Positions 13,000-24,700 of a DNA stretch of 64,000 nt are shown here, piece after piece. Positions within the stretch are counted from its first letter, which is position 1. Each line of letters opens with the position of its first letter. Below the pieces are notes generated by a model that worked only from the letters and a program-made list of their open reading frames with translations, searched no databases and was not told the DNA's origin. The stretch is taken from NCBI GenBank assembly GCA_031769625.1, contig JAUIMM010000579.1:372001-436000 (forward strand), written 5' to 3'. Source of the DNA: Taudactylus pleione. Taxonomy: Eukaryota > Chordata > Amphibia > Anura > Myobatrachidae. Position numbers and translations under genes: made by a program.

Positions 13000-15190
13000 G
13001 AGGCCAAGGGTAGGGTTGGGAATGTATGTCTCTGAGGCCGGGGGTAAGGTTGGGAAGGTATGTCTCTGAGGCCAGGGGTAGGGTTGGGAATATATGTCTC
13101 TGGGGCCGGGGGTAGGGTTGGAAGTGTATGTCTCTAAGGTCGGGGGTAGGGTTGGGAATGTATGTCTCTAAGGTCGGGGGTAGGGTTGGGAATGTATGTC
13201 TCTGGGGCCAGGGGTAGGGTTGAGAATGTATGTCTCTGGGGTCGGAGGTTGAGTTGGGAATGTATGTCTCTTAGGCCAGGGGTAGGGTTGGGAATGTATG
13301 TCTCTGAGGCCAGGGGGTAGGTGGGGAGTATATGTCTCTGGGGCCTTGAGGTAAGGTTTAGAATGTATTTCTCTGGGGCAGGGGGTTGAGTTGGGAATGT
13401 ATGTCTCTTAGGCCAGGGGTAGGGTTGGGAATGTATGTCTCTGGGGCCACTAGGTAATGTCAAAATGTATGTTTCTGGGGCTGGGGTTAGGTATGCAATA
13501 TATGTCTCTGAGGCCGGGGGTAGGGTTGGGAATGTATGTCTCTGAGGCCGGGGGTAGGGTTGGGAATGTATGTCTCTGAGGCTGGGAGTAGGGTTGGGAA
13601 TGTATGTCTCTGGGGCTGGTGGTAGGGTTGGGAATTCCCGAGGGTAAGGTTGGGAATGTATGCCTCTGGGGCCGGGGGTAGGGTTGGGAATGTATGTCCC
13701 TGGGGCCGGGGTTAGGGTTGGGAGTGTATGTCTCTGGGCTGGGGGTAGGGTTGGGAATGTATGTCTCTCGGGCCAAGGGTAGTGTTGGGAATGTATGTCT
13801 CTGAGGCCGGGGGTAGGGTTGGGAATGTATACCTCTGAGGCCGGGGGTAGGGTTGGGAATGTATGTCTCAGGGGCCGGGGGTAGGGTTGGGAATGTATGT
13901 CTCTGAGGCCGGGGGTAAGGTTGGGAGTGTATGTCTCTGGGCTGGGGGTAGGGTTGGGAATGTATGTCTCTGGGGCCAGGGGTAGTGTTGGGAATATATG
14001 TCTCTGGGGGGGTAGGGTTGAGAATGTATGTCTCTGGGGAATGTATGTCTCTGGGGGTAGGGTTGGGAATGTATGTCTCTGGGGGTAGGGTTGTGAATGT
14101 ATGTCTCTCGGGCCAGGGGTAGTGTTGGGAATGTATGTCTCTGAGGCCGGGGGTAGGGTTGGGAATGTATACCTCTGAGGCCGGGGGTAGGGTTGGGAAT
14201 GTATGTCTCAGGGGCCGGGGATAGGGTTGGGAATGTATGTCTCTGAGGCCGGGGGTAAGGTTGGGAGTGTATGTCTCTGGGCTGGGGGTAGGGTTGGGAA
14301 TGTATGTCTCTGGGGCCAGGGGTAGTGTTGGGAATGTATGTCTCGGGGGGGGTAGGGTTGAGAATGTATGTCTCTGGGGAAAGGGGTAGGGTTGGGAATG
14401 TATGTCTAAGGGGGTAGGGTTGGGAATGTATGTCTCTGGTGTTAGGGTTGGGAATGTATGTCTCTGGGGGTAGGGTTGGGAATGTATGTCTCTGAGGCCA
14501 GGGGTAGGGTTGGGAATGTATGTCTCTGGGGTCAAGGGTAGTGTTGGGAATGTATGTCTCTGAGGCCGGGGCTAGGGTTGAGACTGTTTGTCTCTGGGGC
14601 CAGGGGTAGGGTTGGGAGTGTATGTCTCTGGGCTGGGGGTAGGGTTGGGAATGTATATCTCTGGGGCCAGGGGTAGTGTTGGGAATGTATGTCTCTGGGG
14701 GGGTAGGGTTGAGAATGTATGTCTCTGGGGAAAGGGTTGGGAATGTATGTCTGGGGGTAGGGTTGGGAATGTTTGTCTCTGGGGATAGGGTTGGGAATGT
14801 ATGTCTCTGAGGCCAGGGGTAGGGCTGGGAATGTATGTCTCTGGGGCCAGGGGTAGTGTTTGGAATGTATGTCTCTGAGGCCAGGGGTAGGGTTGGGAGT
14901 GTATGTCTCTGGGGCTGCGAGGTAAGGTTTAGAATGTATGTCTCTGTGGCCGGGGTAGGTTTGGGAATGTATTTCTCTGAGGCCAGGGGGTAGGGGGGAG
15001 TGTGTGTCTCTAGTGCTGGAGGCTAGGGTGGGGAGCGTATGGCTCTGGAGTTGAGGGGTAGCGTGAGGAGCGCATGTCTCTGGAGTTGAGGAGTAGGGTG
15101 GGGAGCGTATGTCTCTGGGGCGGGGGATAGGATGGGGAGCGTATTATGTCTCTGGGGATAGGGTAGGTAACATATGTTTCTGGAGTCAGG
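13000..15190. repeat. 34-bp G-rich minisatellite
   Basis: The unit is 34 bp, containing TAGGGTTGGGAATGTATGTC followed by TCTGAGGCCGGGG, with about 60 copies. Many units have lost part of the GGCCGGGG segment. From about 15000 the units become more diverged (GGGGAGCGTATGTCTCTGG). The + strand has closely spaced G-runs (GGGGG, GGG, GGG) in almost every unit. The 361-residue and 109-residue minus-strand frames are stop-free passages through this repeat, not genes. Confidence 0.95.
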
Positions 15191-16530
15191 CGTAGTGTAT
15201 GTCCCTGGTGCCAGGATAGGGTGACAGCTGGGGAGGAAACAATGCTGAAATGGAGTAACAGCTGGGGAAAGGACAGCGCTTGGATGGCGTTACAGCTGGG
15301 GTGGAAACAGTGCTGAGATGGGGTGGAAGCTGGGGAGGGAACAGTGCTGAGATGGGGTGAGAGTTGGTGGAGGAGATAGCGCTAAGATGGTATGAGAGCT
15401 GGGGAGGGGATAGTACTGACATAGGCTGATAGTTGGGGAGGGGACACTGCTGAGATGGGGTGACAGCTGTAGAGGTGGCAGTGCTGAGATGGGGTGGCAG
15501 CTGTAGAGGTGGCAGTGCTGAGATTGGGTGATAGCTGGGGAGGGGACAGTGCTCAGATATAGGGATGGCCAAAGACCATCAATGATTTTAAAACATTGAT
15601 GGTGGCCTCCCAATGTTACCTAGTTTTGCCATCGATGGAAGAGAATTAATGGTTCTCTGCCATCAATGGATGAGTGGGAGACAATGTTTTTTTTTCTTGA
15701 CAGGACAGAGCTTAGTCCCACCCCCTGGTGGCCGCAAAGCCCCCTTTCCATTTTTTATTGGCCCATGGCTTGACGTGCCCCATTGGCGATGGCCATCGAG
15801 AGGGTGCAAACCATCAATGTTTCACTATAAAAAATGTTTTGTGCCATCAATTGTCATTGCCAATAGGCCCATCGATGGTTACCTCCGATAGACACCCTAC
15901 TGATGGCCATCCCTACTCAGATAGGGTGACAGCTAGGGAGGGGACAGTGCTGAGATGGAATGGAATTTGTGGAGGGGACAATGCTGATATGGGGTGAGAG
16001 CTGGGGAGATAACAGTGCTGAGATAGGGTGACAGCTGGGCAGGGGACAGTGTTCAGATGGGAAGACAGCTGGTGAAGGGACAGTGCTGAGATGAGATGTC
16101 AGCTGGGGAGGGGACAGTGCTGAGATGGAGTGACAGCTGGAGAGGTGACGGTGCTGAGACAGGGTGACAGCTGGGGAGGGGAGAGTGCTCAGATGGGGTG
16201 ACTGTTTGGGAGGAGATAGTGTTCATATGGTGTGGAACCTGGGGATGGGACAGTGCTCAGAAGGGTTGAGAGCTGTGGAGGAGGCCATGCTGAGATAGAA
16301 TGATAACAGTGGTGAGATGAGAGTTAGGGAGGGAGGGACAGTGCTGTGATAGGATAACAACAGTTTTAAGATGAGGTGAGAGCTGGTGAGGGGACAGTGC
16401 TGAGATGTGGTGACAGCTGGGGAGGTAACAGGGCTGAGCTAGGGGGACAGCTAGGGAGAAGACAGTGCTCAGATGGGGTGACAGCTGGTGAGGGGACAGT
16501 GCTGAGATGTGGTGACAGCTGGGAAGGTAG
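15191..16530. repeat. 34-bp minisatellite (GCTGAGATGGGGTGACAGCT), interrupted by a MITE
   Basis: The unit is about 34 bp (GCTGAGATGGGGTGACAGCT, then GGGGAGGGGACAGT), as seen from TGAGATGGGG at 15451 and 15485. About 28 units remain, excluding the inserted element at 15560-15915. Units are fairly diverged, and the left edge grades into the previous 34-bp array with no unique DNA between them. Confidence 0.93.
15560..15915. mobile_element. hAT-type MITE inserted in the 34-bp array
   Basis: The element is 356 bp and begins TAGGGATGGCCA. Its far end is TGGCCATCCCTA, the reverse complement. It is flanked by a perfect 8-bp duplication, CTCAGATA, at 15552-15559 and 15916-15923. The 8-bp duplication with TAGGG..TG termini is the hAT signature. 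The interior has repeated ATCAATG / CATCGATGG words and no transposase reading frame, so it is non-autonomous. Confidence 0.9.
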
Positions 16531-16958
16531 GGGCTGGCTGCCGAAAGGGGCAGCCAGAATGTCGGCATGTCTGTATATAGGCGCTCACCAGCCCATGACA
16601 CACTTATGAACAGCCATAATCACTGTCACCTGTACACTGGTGATGGGAGTGGAGAGGGGTCCTGTATAGCCGGTGAGTGTATGCTGCAAACGGGTGTAGT
16701 GGTGCAGGGATGCTGAAACAGCTTTATATGCAGGTATTAGCCAGATCTCTCATCTCCCTCCTTGTCACTCTACACAGTACAAATAAAATGTCCCCTGCTC
16801 ATTAATTACTTCAGCGGCCATCTTTGAACAGGGCATGAAGCCTCCCCGGAGGGACAGGCAGACTGGAGTCTGCATAGTGGTGCACTCCTATTTTAGCTCT
16901 TGTTACAAACATGGAAAGGAGTTGGAAGAATATGTATCAGACAGCATTAGTATCTTAA
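16531..16958. other. No gene or repeat recognised
   Basis: This is ordinary-looking sequence between the 34-bp array and the next dispersed repeat. No convincing ORF, RNA gene or terminal repeat is seen. Confidence 0.5.
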
Positions 16959-17969
16959 CATACTTGCCCTACTCTCCCGAATTTGCGGGCATTTCCCCGC
17001 ACCCAGGGAGAGTAGGCAGTCCTCCCGCATCTTCCTAATGAATGGGACACTATGGGGAGGATAATCCTGTAAATCACTGGTAAACAATGAAGGAGTGGAG
17101 CCAATATGATGAGTTTCTAGGAAATTTACCTTATATAGGCCCCTCCCACTCTCAATTAACCTGCGATTTGCGACTTTTCCCATGAGGAGGAGGGGCTTAG
17201 TGACGCGTAGCGCCTGACCACGCCCCCACCTCAAGTCAGCTGCTTCTCTCCTCTGGGCTGCTCCCGGATGTATGTATTTTTGTCTGCTCATTGTACCTAC
17301 TCCAGCTTTACCCAACCAAATAAATCCCGGCAGTCACAATATTCCATGTCCACTTTAATCATTGCTGACAAAGGACCTGATTCACAGGTTGCACGCAGTA
17401 CTGATGTTTGCGCAAAAAGTCCAGGACACCCATAGCGCGCACTCCATACCTGCCTACTCTCCCGGAACGGCCAGGAGGCTCACATAAATCGGGTAACATT
17501 CCTAGCCAACCAAAAGAGCGCACAACTCTCCCTGGCCGTCTGCCCCTTGCCCACCCCAACTGTCCACTTTACGCATTTGCGCACGACATCAATATGACTT
17601 GAGACAGAGTCTGCTATCCAATGGCATGTCAGGATGAAGACTGGGAGGTGACCTAACGTGATCAGGGAGTCGGTGGCCAGGGCGGAGCTTCGGAACTCTT
17701 ACACAACATACCTCCATTCTGGGGAACGTACCCTCTCACCACCCATTCCCCTCCTTTAATCCACTGCAGCCTGTCACTGCTGCCCCTGCGCATGCACGGT
17801 CCCCAAAACATCGGTCAGTTGTTAAAATCATGTTCAGTGACCATTTACTGATTTGAATGAGAGAAGACCAAAGTCTCCATGTAGCGAGTTTAGACATCTC
17901 AGCGAAGCATCCATGTCAATTATTTGAAATGTTGGCAACTATGCTCTAAGCGGGAGTCTGTAGCTAGAG
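16959..17969. other. Unique DNA with two partial CATACTTGCC-family repeat ends
   Basis: CATACTTGCCCTACTCTCCC begins at 16959, and GGGAGAGTAGGCAG follows as an inverted match near 17006. A second related end, CATACCTGCCTACTCTCCC, begins near 17447. Both resemble the left end of the complete element at 18323-18707, but their right ends cannot be found, so they are probably truncated or decayed copies. The remainder shows no gene. Confidence 0.45.
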
Positions 17970-18314
17970 CAGGGATGGGGAACCTCAGGCCCGGGGGCCG
18001 TATAAGGTCCGCGGAATCATGTGGTCTCTGGCCCCCTGAGCTTTTTTCTGATGGCCTCATCTGGCTATCAGGGTGCCTAGAATGGAATCCTGCAGCCAGA
18101 ATCTATGCAGCAGTGATGCCTGGAGCATCCTTAGGGCGCTTCAGACGGTCACACCGCTGCCCTCAGGATGCTCCAGGCATTGCTGTAATCACCCGTGATT
18201 GTGGCCCCGCCCCATGTGATGTCACATGGAGGAGGCGTGGCCTGCACCAGGCCCGCAAATAATGTTATATATATCAAAATTGCCCTCAGCAGAAAAAAAG
18301 GTTCCGCACCCCTG
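17970..18314. mobile_element. hAT-type MITE, 345 bp
   Basis: Termini are CAGGGATGGGGAACCT on the left and AGGTTCCGCACCCCTG on the right, inverted with few mismatches. The perfect 8-bp duplication AGCTAGAG lies at 17962-17969 and 18315-18322. An internal hairpin is built on GATGCCTGGAGCATCC and GGATGCTCCAGGCAT. No transposase is present. Confidence 0.93.
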
Positions 18315-18322
18315 AGCTAGAG

Positions 18323-18707
18323 CATACTTGCTTACTCTCCTGATACTACCGGGAGCCTCTTGAAAATTGGGTGGGCCTCCTGGCCCTCGGGAAATGCAGG
18401 AAAGTCTCCCGCTGACCCTCCGGGACCCCTGGCAAATCCCACACAAACCCCCGCGATGACGTGATTCGCGCTGAATCTCGTCATCATGATTCCGCCCCCT
18501 GCTTCACAATGCCGGTATTTTCGGCATTGTGTGGCAGGGCCACAATGATGCGATCACGTGGTCACGCTCTCCCCACTCCACCCCTAGTGCCAGATAATAT
18601 TTCCAGCTGCACTTCCCTATGCCACACCACACCTCCCTCCCCCAATCCCGTTATGCTGACCTGGCTGCTCCCTCCTGGAGAGGACGTTTAGAATGTCGGC
18701 AAGCATG
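18323..18707. mobile_element. CATACTTGC-family MITE, 385 bp
   Basis: The left end is CATACTTGCTTAC and the right end GTCGGCAAGCATG, whose reverse complement is CATGCTTGCCGAC. It is flanked by AGCTAGAG (18315-18322) and GGCTAGAG (18708-18715), an 8-bp duplication with one mismatch. Its left target copy is also the right target copy of the preceding MITE. Superfamily hAT is inferred from the 8-bp duplication only. Confidence 0.75.
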
Positions 18708-18734
18708 GGCTAGAGTCAATGTGATTTGTTCCTA

Positions 18735-21700
18735 AGGGCTTTGTCATGCCTAGTTACCTGGGCAGAAGTGGTCTGGTTGCTAGGGGCTGAATCCAGCCCA
18801 GATGCCTGGCAGAAGTTGTCTTGTTGCTAGGGGCTGAGTCGGCATAGTTACGTGGCAAAAGAGGTCTGGTTGCTAGGGGCTGAACCGGCCTAGTTACTTG
18901 GCAGAAGTGGTCTGGTTGCTAGGGGTTGATTCAGCCTAAATAATGTACCTGGGCAGAAGTGGTCTGGATGCTAGGGGCTGAGTCGGCCTAGTTACCTGGC
19001 AGAAGTGGTCTGGTTGCTAGGGGCTGAATTGGCCTAGTTACCTGGCAGAAGTGGTCTGGTTGCTAGGGGCTGAGTCAGACTAGTGGTCTGGTTGCTAGGG
19101 GCTGAGTCGGCCTGGTTACCTGGCAGAAGTGGACTGGTTGCTAGGGGCTGACTTGGTCTAGTTACCTGGCAGAAGTGGGTTGGTTGCTAGGGGCTGAGTC
19201 AGCCTAGTGGTCTGGTTGCTAGGGGCTGAGTCGACCTAGATACCTGGGCAGAAGTGGTCTAGTTGCTAGGGGCTGACTTGGTCTAGTTACCTGGCAGAAG
19301 TGGTCGGGTTCCTAAGGGCTGAGTCGGCCTAGTCACCTTCGCAGAAGTGGTCTGGTTGCTAAGGGCTAAGTCAGCCTAGATACCTGGGCAGAAGTGGTCT
19401 GGTTGCTAGGGGCTGAGTCGGCCTAGTTATCGGGCAGAAGTGGTCTGGTTGCTAGGGACTGACTTGGTCTAGTTACCTGGCAGAAGTGGTCTAGTTGCTA
19501 GGGGCTGGGTCAGCCTAGTTATCTGGCAGAAGTGGTCTGCTTACTAAGGGCTGAGTCGGCCATATTACCTGGCAGAAGTGGTCTGGTTGCTAAGGGCTGA
19601 GTCGGCCTAGATACCTGGGCAGAAGTGGTCTGGTTGCTAGGGGCTGACTTGGTCTAGTTACTTGGCAGAAGTGGTCTAGTTGCTAGGGGCTAAATCGGCC
19701 TAGTTACCTGGCAGAAGTGGTCTGGTTGCTAGGGGCTGACTTGGTCTAGCTACCTGGTAGAAGTGGTCTGGTTGCTAAGGGCTGAGTCGGCCATATTACC
19801 TGGCAGAAGTGGTCTGGTTGCTAAGGGCTGAGTCGGCCATATTACCTGGCAGAAGTGGTCTGGTTGCTAAGGGCTGAGTCGGCCTAGTTACCTGGCAGAA
19901 GTGGTCTGGTTGCTAGGGGCTGACTTGGTCTAGTTACCTGGTAGAAGTGGTCTGGTTGCTAGGGGCTGGGTCTGCCTAGTTATCTGGCAGAGTTGGTCTG
20001 GTTGCTAAGGGCTGAGTTGGCCATATTACATGGCAGAAGTGGTCTGGTTGCTAAGGGCTGAGTCGGCCTAGATACCTGGGCAGAAGTGGTCTGGTTGCTA
20101 GGGGCTGACTCGGTCCAGTTACCTGGCAGAAGTGGTCTGGCTGCTAGGGGCTAAATCGGCCTAGTTACCTGGCAGAAGTGGTCTGGTTGCTAGGGGCTGA
20201 GTCGGCCTAGATACCTGGGCAGAAGTGGTCTGGTTGCAAGGGGCTGACTCGGTCTAGTTACCTGGCAGAAGTGGTCTGGCTGCTAGGGGCTAAATCGGCC
20301 TAGTTACCTGGCAGAAGTGGTCTGGTTGCTAGGGGCTAAATCGGCCTAGTTACCTGGCAGAAGTGGTCTGGTTGCTAGGGGCTGAGTCGGCCTAGTGGTC
20401 TGGTTGCTAGGGGCTGAGTCTGCCTAGTTACCTGGCAGAAGTGGTCTGGTTGCTAGGGGCTGACTTGGTCTAGTTACCTGGCAGAAGTGGTCTGGTTGCT
20501 AGGGGCTGAGTCTGCCTAGTTACCTGGCAGAAGTGGTCTGGTTGCTAGGGGCTGACTTGGTCTAGTTACCAGGTAGAAGTGGTCTGGTTGCTAGGGGCTG
20601 AGTCGGCCTAGTTACCTGGCAGAAGTGGTCTAGTTGCTAGGGGCTGGGTCTGCCTAGTTATATGGCAGAAGTGGTCTGGTTGCTAAGGGCTGAGTTGGCC
20701 TAGATACCTGGGCAGAAGTGGTCTGGTTGCTAGGGGCTGAATCCAGCCCAGATGCCTGGCAGAAGTTGTCTAGTTGCTAGGGGCTGAGTCGGCATAGTTA
20801 CGTGGCAAAAGTGGTCTGGTTGCTAGGGGCTGAACCGGCCTAGTTACCTGGCAGAAGTGGTCTGGTTGCTAGGGGTTGATTCAGCCTAAATAATGTACCT
20901 GGGCAGAAGTGGTCTGGTTGCTAGGGGCTGTCAGCCTAGTGGTCTGGTTGCTAGGGGCTGAGTCGGCCTGGTTAGCTGGCAGAAGTGGTCTGGTTGCTAG
21001 GGGCTGAGTCAGCCTAGTTTTCTGGCAGAAGTGGTCTGGTTGCTAGGGGCTGACTTGGTCTAGTTACCTGGCAGAAGTGGTCTGGTTGCTAGGGGCTGAG
21101 TCAGCCTAGTGGTCTGGTTGCTAGGGGCTGAGTCGGCCTAGATACCTGGGCAGAAGTGGTCTGGTTGCTAGGGGCTGACTTGGTCTAGTTACCTGGCAGA
21201 AGTGGTCGGGTTGCTAAGGGCTGAGTCGGCCTAGTTACCTGGCAGAAGTGGTCTGGTTGCTAGGGGCTGAGTCGGCCTAGAATCCTGGGCAGAAGTGGTC
21301 TGGTTGCTAGGGGCTGAGTCGGCCTAGTTACCTGGCAGGTGGTCTGGTTGCTAGGGGCTGAGTCAGCCTAGTTATCGGGCAGAAGTGGTCTGGTTGCTAG
21401 GGACTGACTTGATCTAGTTACCTGGCAGAAGTGGTCTAGTTGCTAGGGGCTGGGTCAGCCTAGTTATCTGGCAGAAGTGGTCTGCTTACTAAGGGCTGAG
21501 TCGGCCATATTACCTGGCAGAAGTGGTCTGGTTGCTAATGGCGGAGTCGGCCTAGTTACCTGGCAGAAGTGGTCTGGTTGCTAAGGGCTGAGTCGGCCTA
21601 GATACCTGGGCAGAAGTGATCTGGTTGCTAGGGGCTAACTTGGTCTAGTTACCTGGCAGAGGTGGTCTAGTTGCTAGGGGCTAAATCGGCCTAGTTACCT

Positions 21701-24700
21701 GGCAGAAGTGGTCTGGTTGCTAGGGGCTGACTTGGTCTAGTTACCTGGTAGAAGTGGTCTGGTTGCTAAGGGCTGAGTCGGCCATATTACCTGGCAGAAG
21801 TGGTCTGGTTGCTAAGGGCTGAGTCGGCCTAGTTACCTGCAGAAGTGGTCTGGTTGCTAGGGGCTGACTTGGTCTAGTTACCTGGTAGAAGTGGTCTGGT
21901 TGCTAGGGGCTGAGTCAGCCTAGTTATTGGGCAGAAGTGGTCTGGTTGCTAGGGACTGACTTGGTCTAGTTACCTGGCAGAAGTGGTCTAGTTGCTAGGG
22001 GCTGGGTCAGCCTAGTTATCTGGCAGAAGTGGTCTGCTTACTAAGGGCTGAGTCGGCCATATTACCTGGCAGAAGTGGTCTGGTTGCTAATGGCGGAGTC
22101 GGCCTAGTTACCTGGCTGAAGTGGTCTGGTTGCTAAGGGCTGAGTCGGCCTAGATACCTGGGCAGAAGTGATCTGGTTGCTAGGGGCTGACTTGGTCTAG
22201 TTACCTGGCAGAGGTGGTCTAGTTGCTAGGGGCTAAATCGGCCTAGTTACCTGGCAGAAGTGGTCTGGTTGCTTGGGGCTGACTTGGTCTAGTTACCTGG
22301 TAGAAGTGGTCTGGTTGCTAAGGGCTGAGTCGGCCATATTACCTGGCAGAAGTGGTCTGGTTGCTAAGGGCTGAGTCGGACATATTACCTGGCAGAAGTG
22401 GTCTGGTTGCTAAGGGCTGAGTCGGCCTAGTTACCTGGCAGAAGTGGTCTGGTTGCTAGGGGCTGACTTGGTCTAGTTACCTGGTAGAAGTGGTCTGGTT
22501 GCTAGGGGCTGGGTCTGCCTAGTTATCTGGCAGAGTTGGTCTGGTTGCTAAGGGCTGAGTTGGCCATATTACATGGCAGAAGTGGTCTGGTTGCTAAGGG
22601 CTGAGTCGGCCTAGATACCTGGGCAGAAGTGGTCTGGTTGCTAGGGGCTGACTCGGTCTAGTTACCTGGCAGAAGTGGTCTGGCTGCTAGGGGCTAAATC
22701 GGCCTAGTTACCTGGCAGAAGTGGTCTGGTTGCTAGGGGCTGAGTCGGCCTAGATACCTGGGCAGAAGTGGTCTGGTTGCAAGGGGCTGAGTCAGCCTAG
22801 TGGTCTGGTTGCTAGGGGCTGAGTCGGCCTGGTTAGCTGGCAGAAGTGGTCTGGTTGCTAGGGGCTGAGTCAGCCTAGTTATCTGGCAGAAGTGGTCTGG
22901 TTGCTAGGGGCTGACTTGGTCTAGTTACCTCGCAGAAGTGGTCTGGTTGCTAGGGGCTGAGTCAGCCTAGTGGTCTGGTTGCTAGGGGCTGAGTCGGCCT
23001 AGATACCTGGGCAGAAGTGGTCTGGTTGCTAGGGGCTGACTTGGTCTAGTTACCTGGCAGAAGTGGTCGGGTTGCTAAGGGCTGAGTCGGCCTAGTTACC
23101 TGGCAGAAGTGGTCTGGTTGCTAGGGGCTGAGTCGGCCTAGTTACCTGGCAGGTGGTCTGGTTGTTAGGGGCTGAGTCGGCCTAGAATCCTGGGCAGAAG
23201 TGGTCTGGTTGCTAGGGGCTGAGTCGGCCTAGTTACCTGGCAGGTGGTCTGGTTGCTAGGGGCTGAGTCAGCCTAGTTATCGGGCAGAAGTGGTCTGGTT
23301 GCTAGGGACTGACTTGGTCTAGTTACCTGGCAGAAGTGGTCTAGTTGCTAGGGGCTGGGTCAGCCTAGTTATCTGGCAGAAGTGGTCTGCTTACTAAGGG
23401 CTGAGTCGGCCATATTACCTGGCAGAAGTGGTCTGGTTGCTAAGGGCGGAGTCGGCCTAGTTACCTGGCAGAAGTGGTCTGGTTGCTAAGGGCTGAGTCG
23501 GCCTAGATACCTGGGCAGAAGTGATCTGGTTGCTAGGGGCTGACTTGGTCTAGTTACCTGGCAGAGGTGGTCTAGTTGCTAGGGGCTAAATCGGCCTAGT
23601 TACCTGGCAGAAGTGGTCTGGTTGCTAGGGGCTGACTTGGTCTAGTTACCTGGTAGAAGTGGTCTGGTTGCTAAGGGCTGAGTCGGCCATATTACCTGGC
23701 AGAAGTGGTCTGGTTGCTAAGGGCTGAGTCGGCCTAGTTACCTGCAGAAGTGGTCTGGTTGCTAGGGGCTGACTTGGTCTAGTTACCTGGTAGAAGTGGT
23801 CTGGTTGCTAGGGGCTGAGTCAGCCTAGTTATTGGGCAGAAGTGGTCTGGTTGCTAGGGACTGACTTGGTCTAGTTACCTGGCAGAAGTGGTCTAGTTGC
23901 TAGGGGCTGGGTAAGCCTAGTTATCTGGCAGAAGTGGTCTGCTTACTAAGGGCTGAGTCGGCCATATTACCTGGCAGAAGTGGTCTGGTTGCTAATGGCG
24001 GAGTCGGCCTAGTTACCTGGCAGAAGTGGTCTGGTTGCTAAGGGCTGAGTCGGCCTAGATACCTGGGCAGAAGTGATCTGGTTGCTAGGGGCTGACTTGG
24101 TCTAGTTACCTGGCAGAGGTGGTCTAGTTGCTAGGGGCTAAATCAGCCTAGTTACCTGGTAGAAGTGGTCTGGTTGCTAAGGGCTGAGTCGGCCATATTA
24201 CCTGGCAGAAGTGGTCTGGTTGCTAAGGGCTGAGTCGGCCTAGTTACCTGCAGAAGTGGTCTGGTTGCTAGGGGCTGACTTGGTCTAGTTACCTGGAAGA
24301 AGTGGTCTGGTTGCTAGGGGCTGAGTCGGCCTAGTTACCTGGCAGAAGTGGTCTGGTTGCTAGGGGCTGACTTGGTCTAGTTACCTGGTAGAAGTGGTCT
24401 GGTTGCTAGGGGCTGGGTCAGCCTAGTTATCTGGCAGAAGTGGTCTGCTTACTAAGGGCTGAGTCGGCCATATTACCTGGCAGAAGTGGTCTGGTTGCTA
24501 ATGGCGGAGTCGGCCTAGTTACCTGGCAGAAGTGGTCTGGTTGCTAAGGGCTGAGTCGGCCTAGATACCTGGGCAGAAGTGATCTGGTTGCTAGGGGCTG
24601 ACTTGGTCTAGTTACCTGGCAGAGGTGGTCTAGTTGCTAGGGGCTAAATCGGCCTAGTTACCTGGCAGAAGTGGTCTGGTTGCTAGGGGCTGACTTGGTC

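Noticed and set aside
16257..16609. Short frames of 77-114 codons over the GCTGAGATGG array
   Set aside because: They are passages through the 34-bp repeat, present on both strands.
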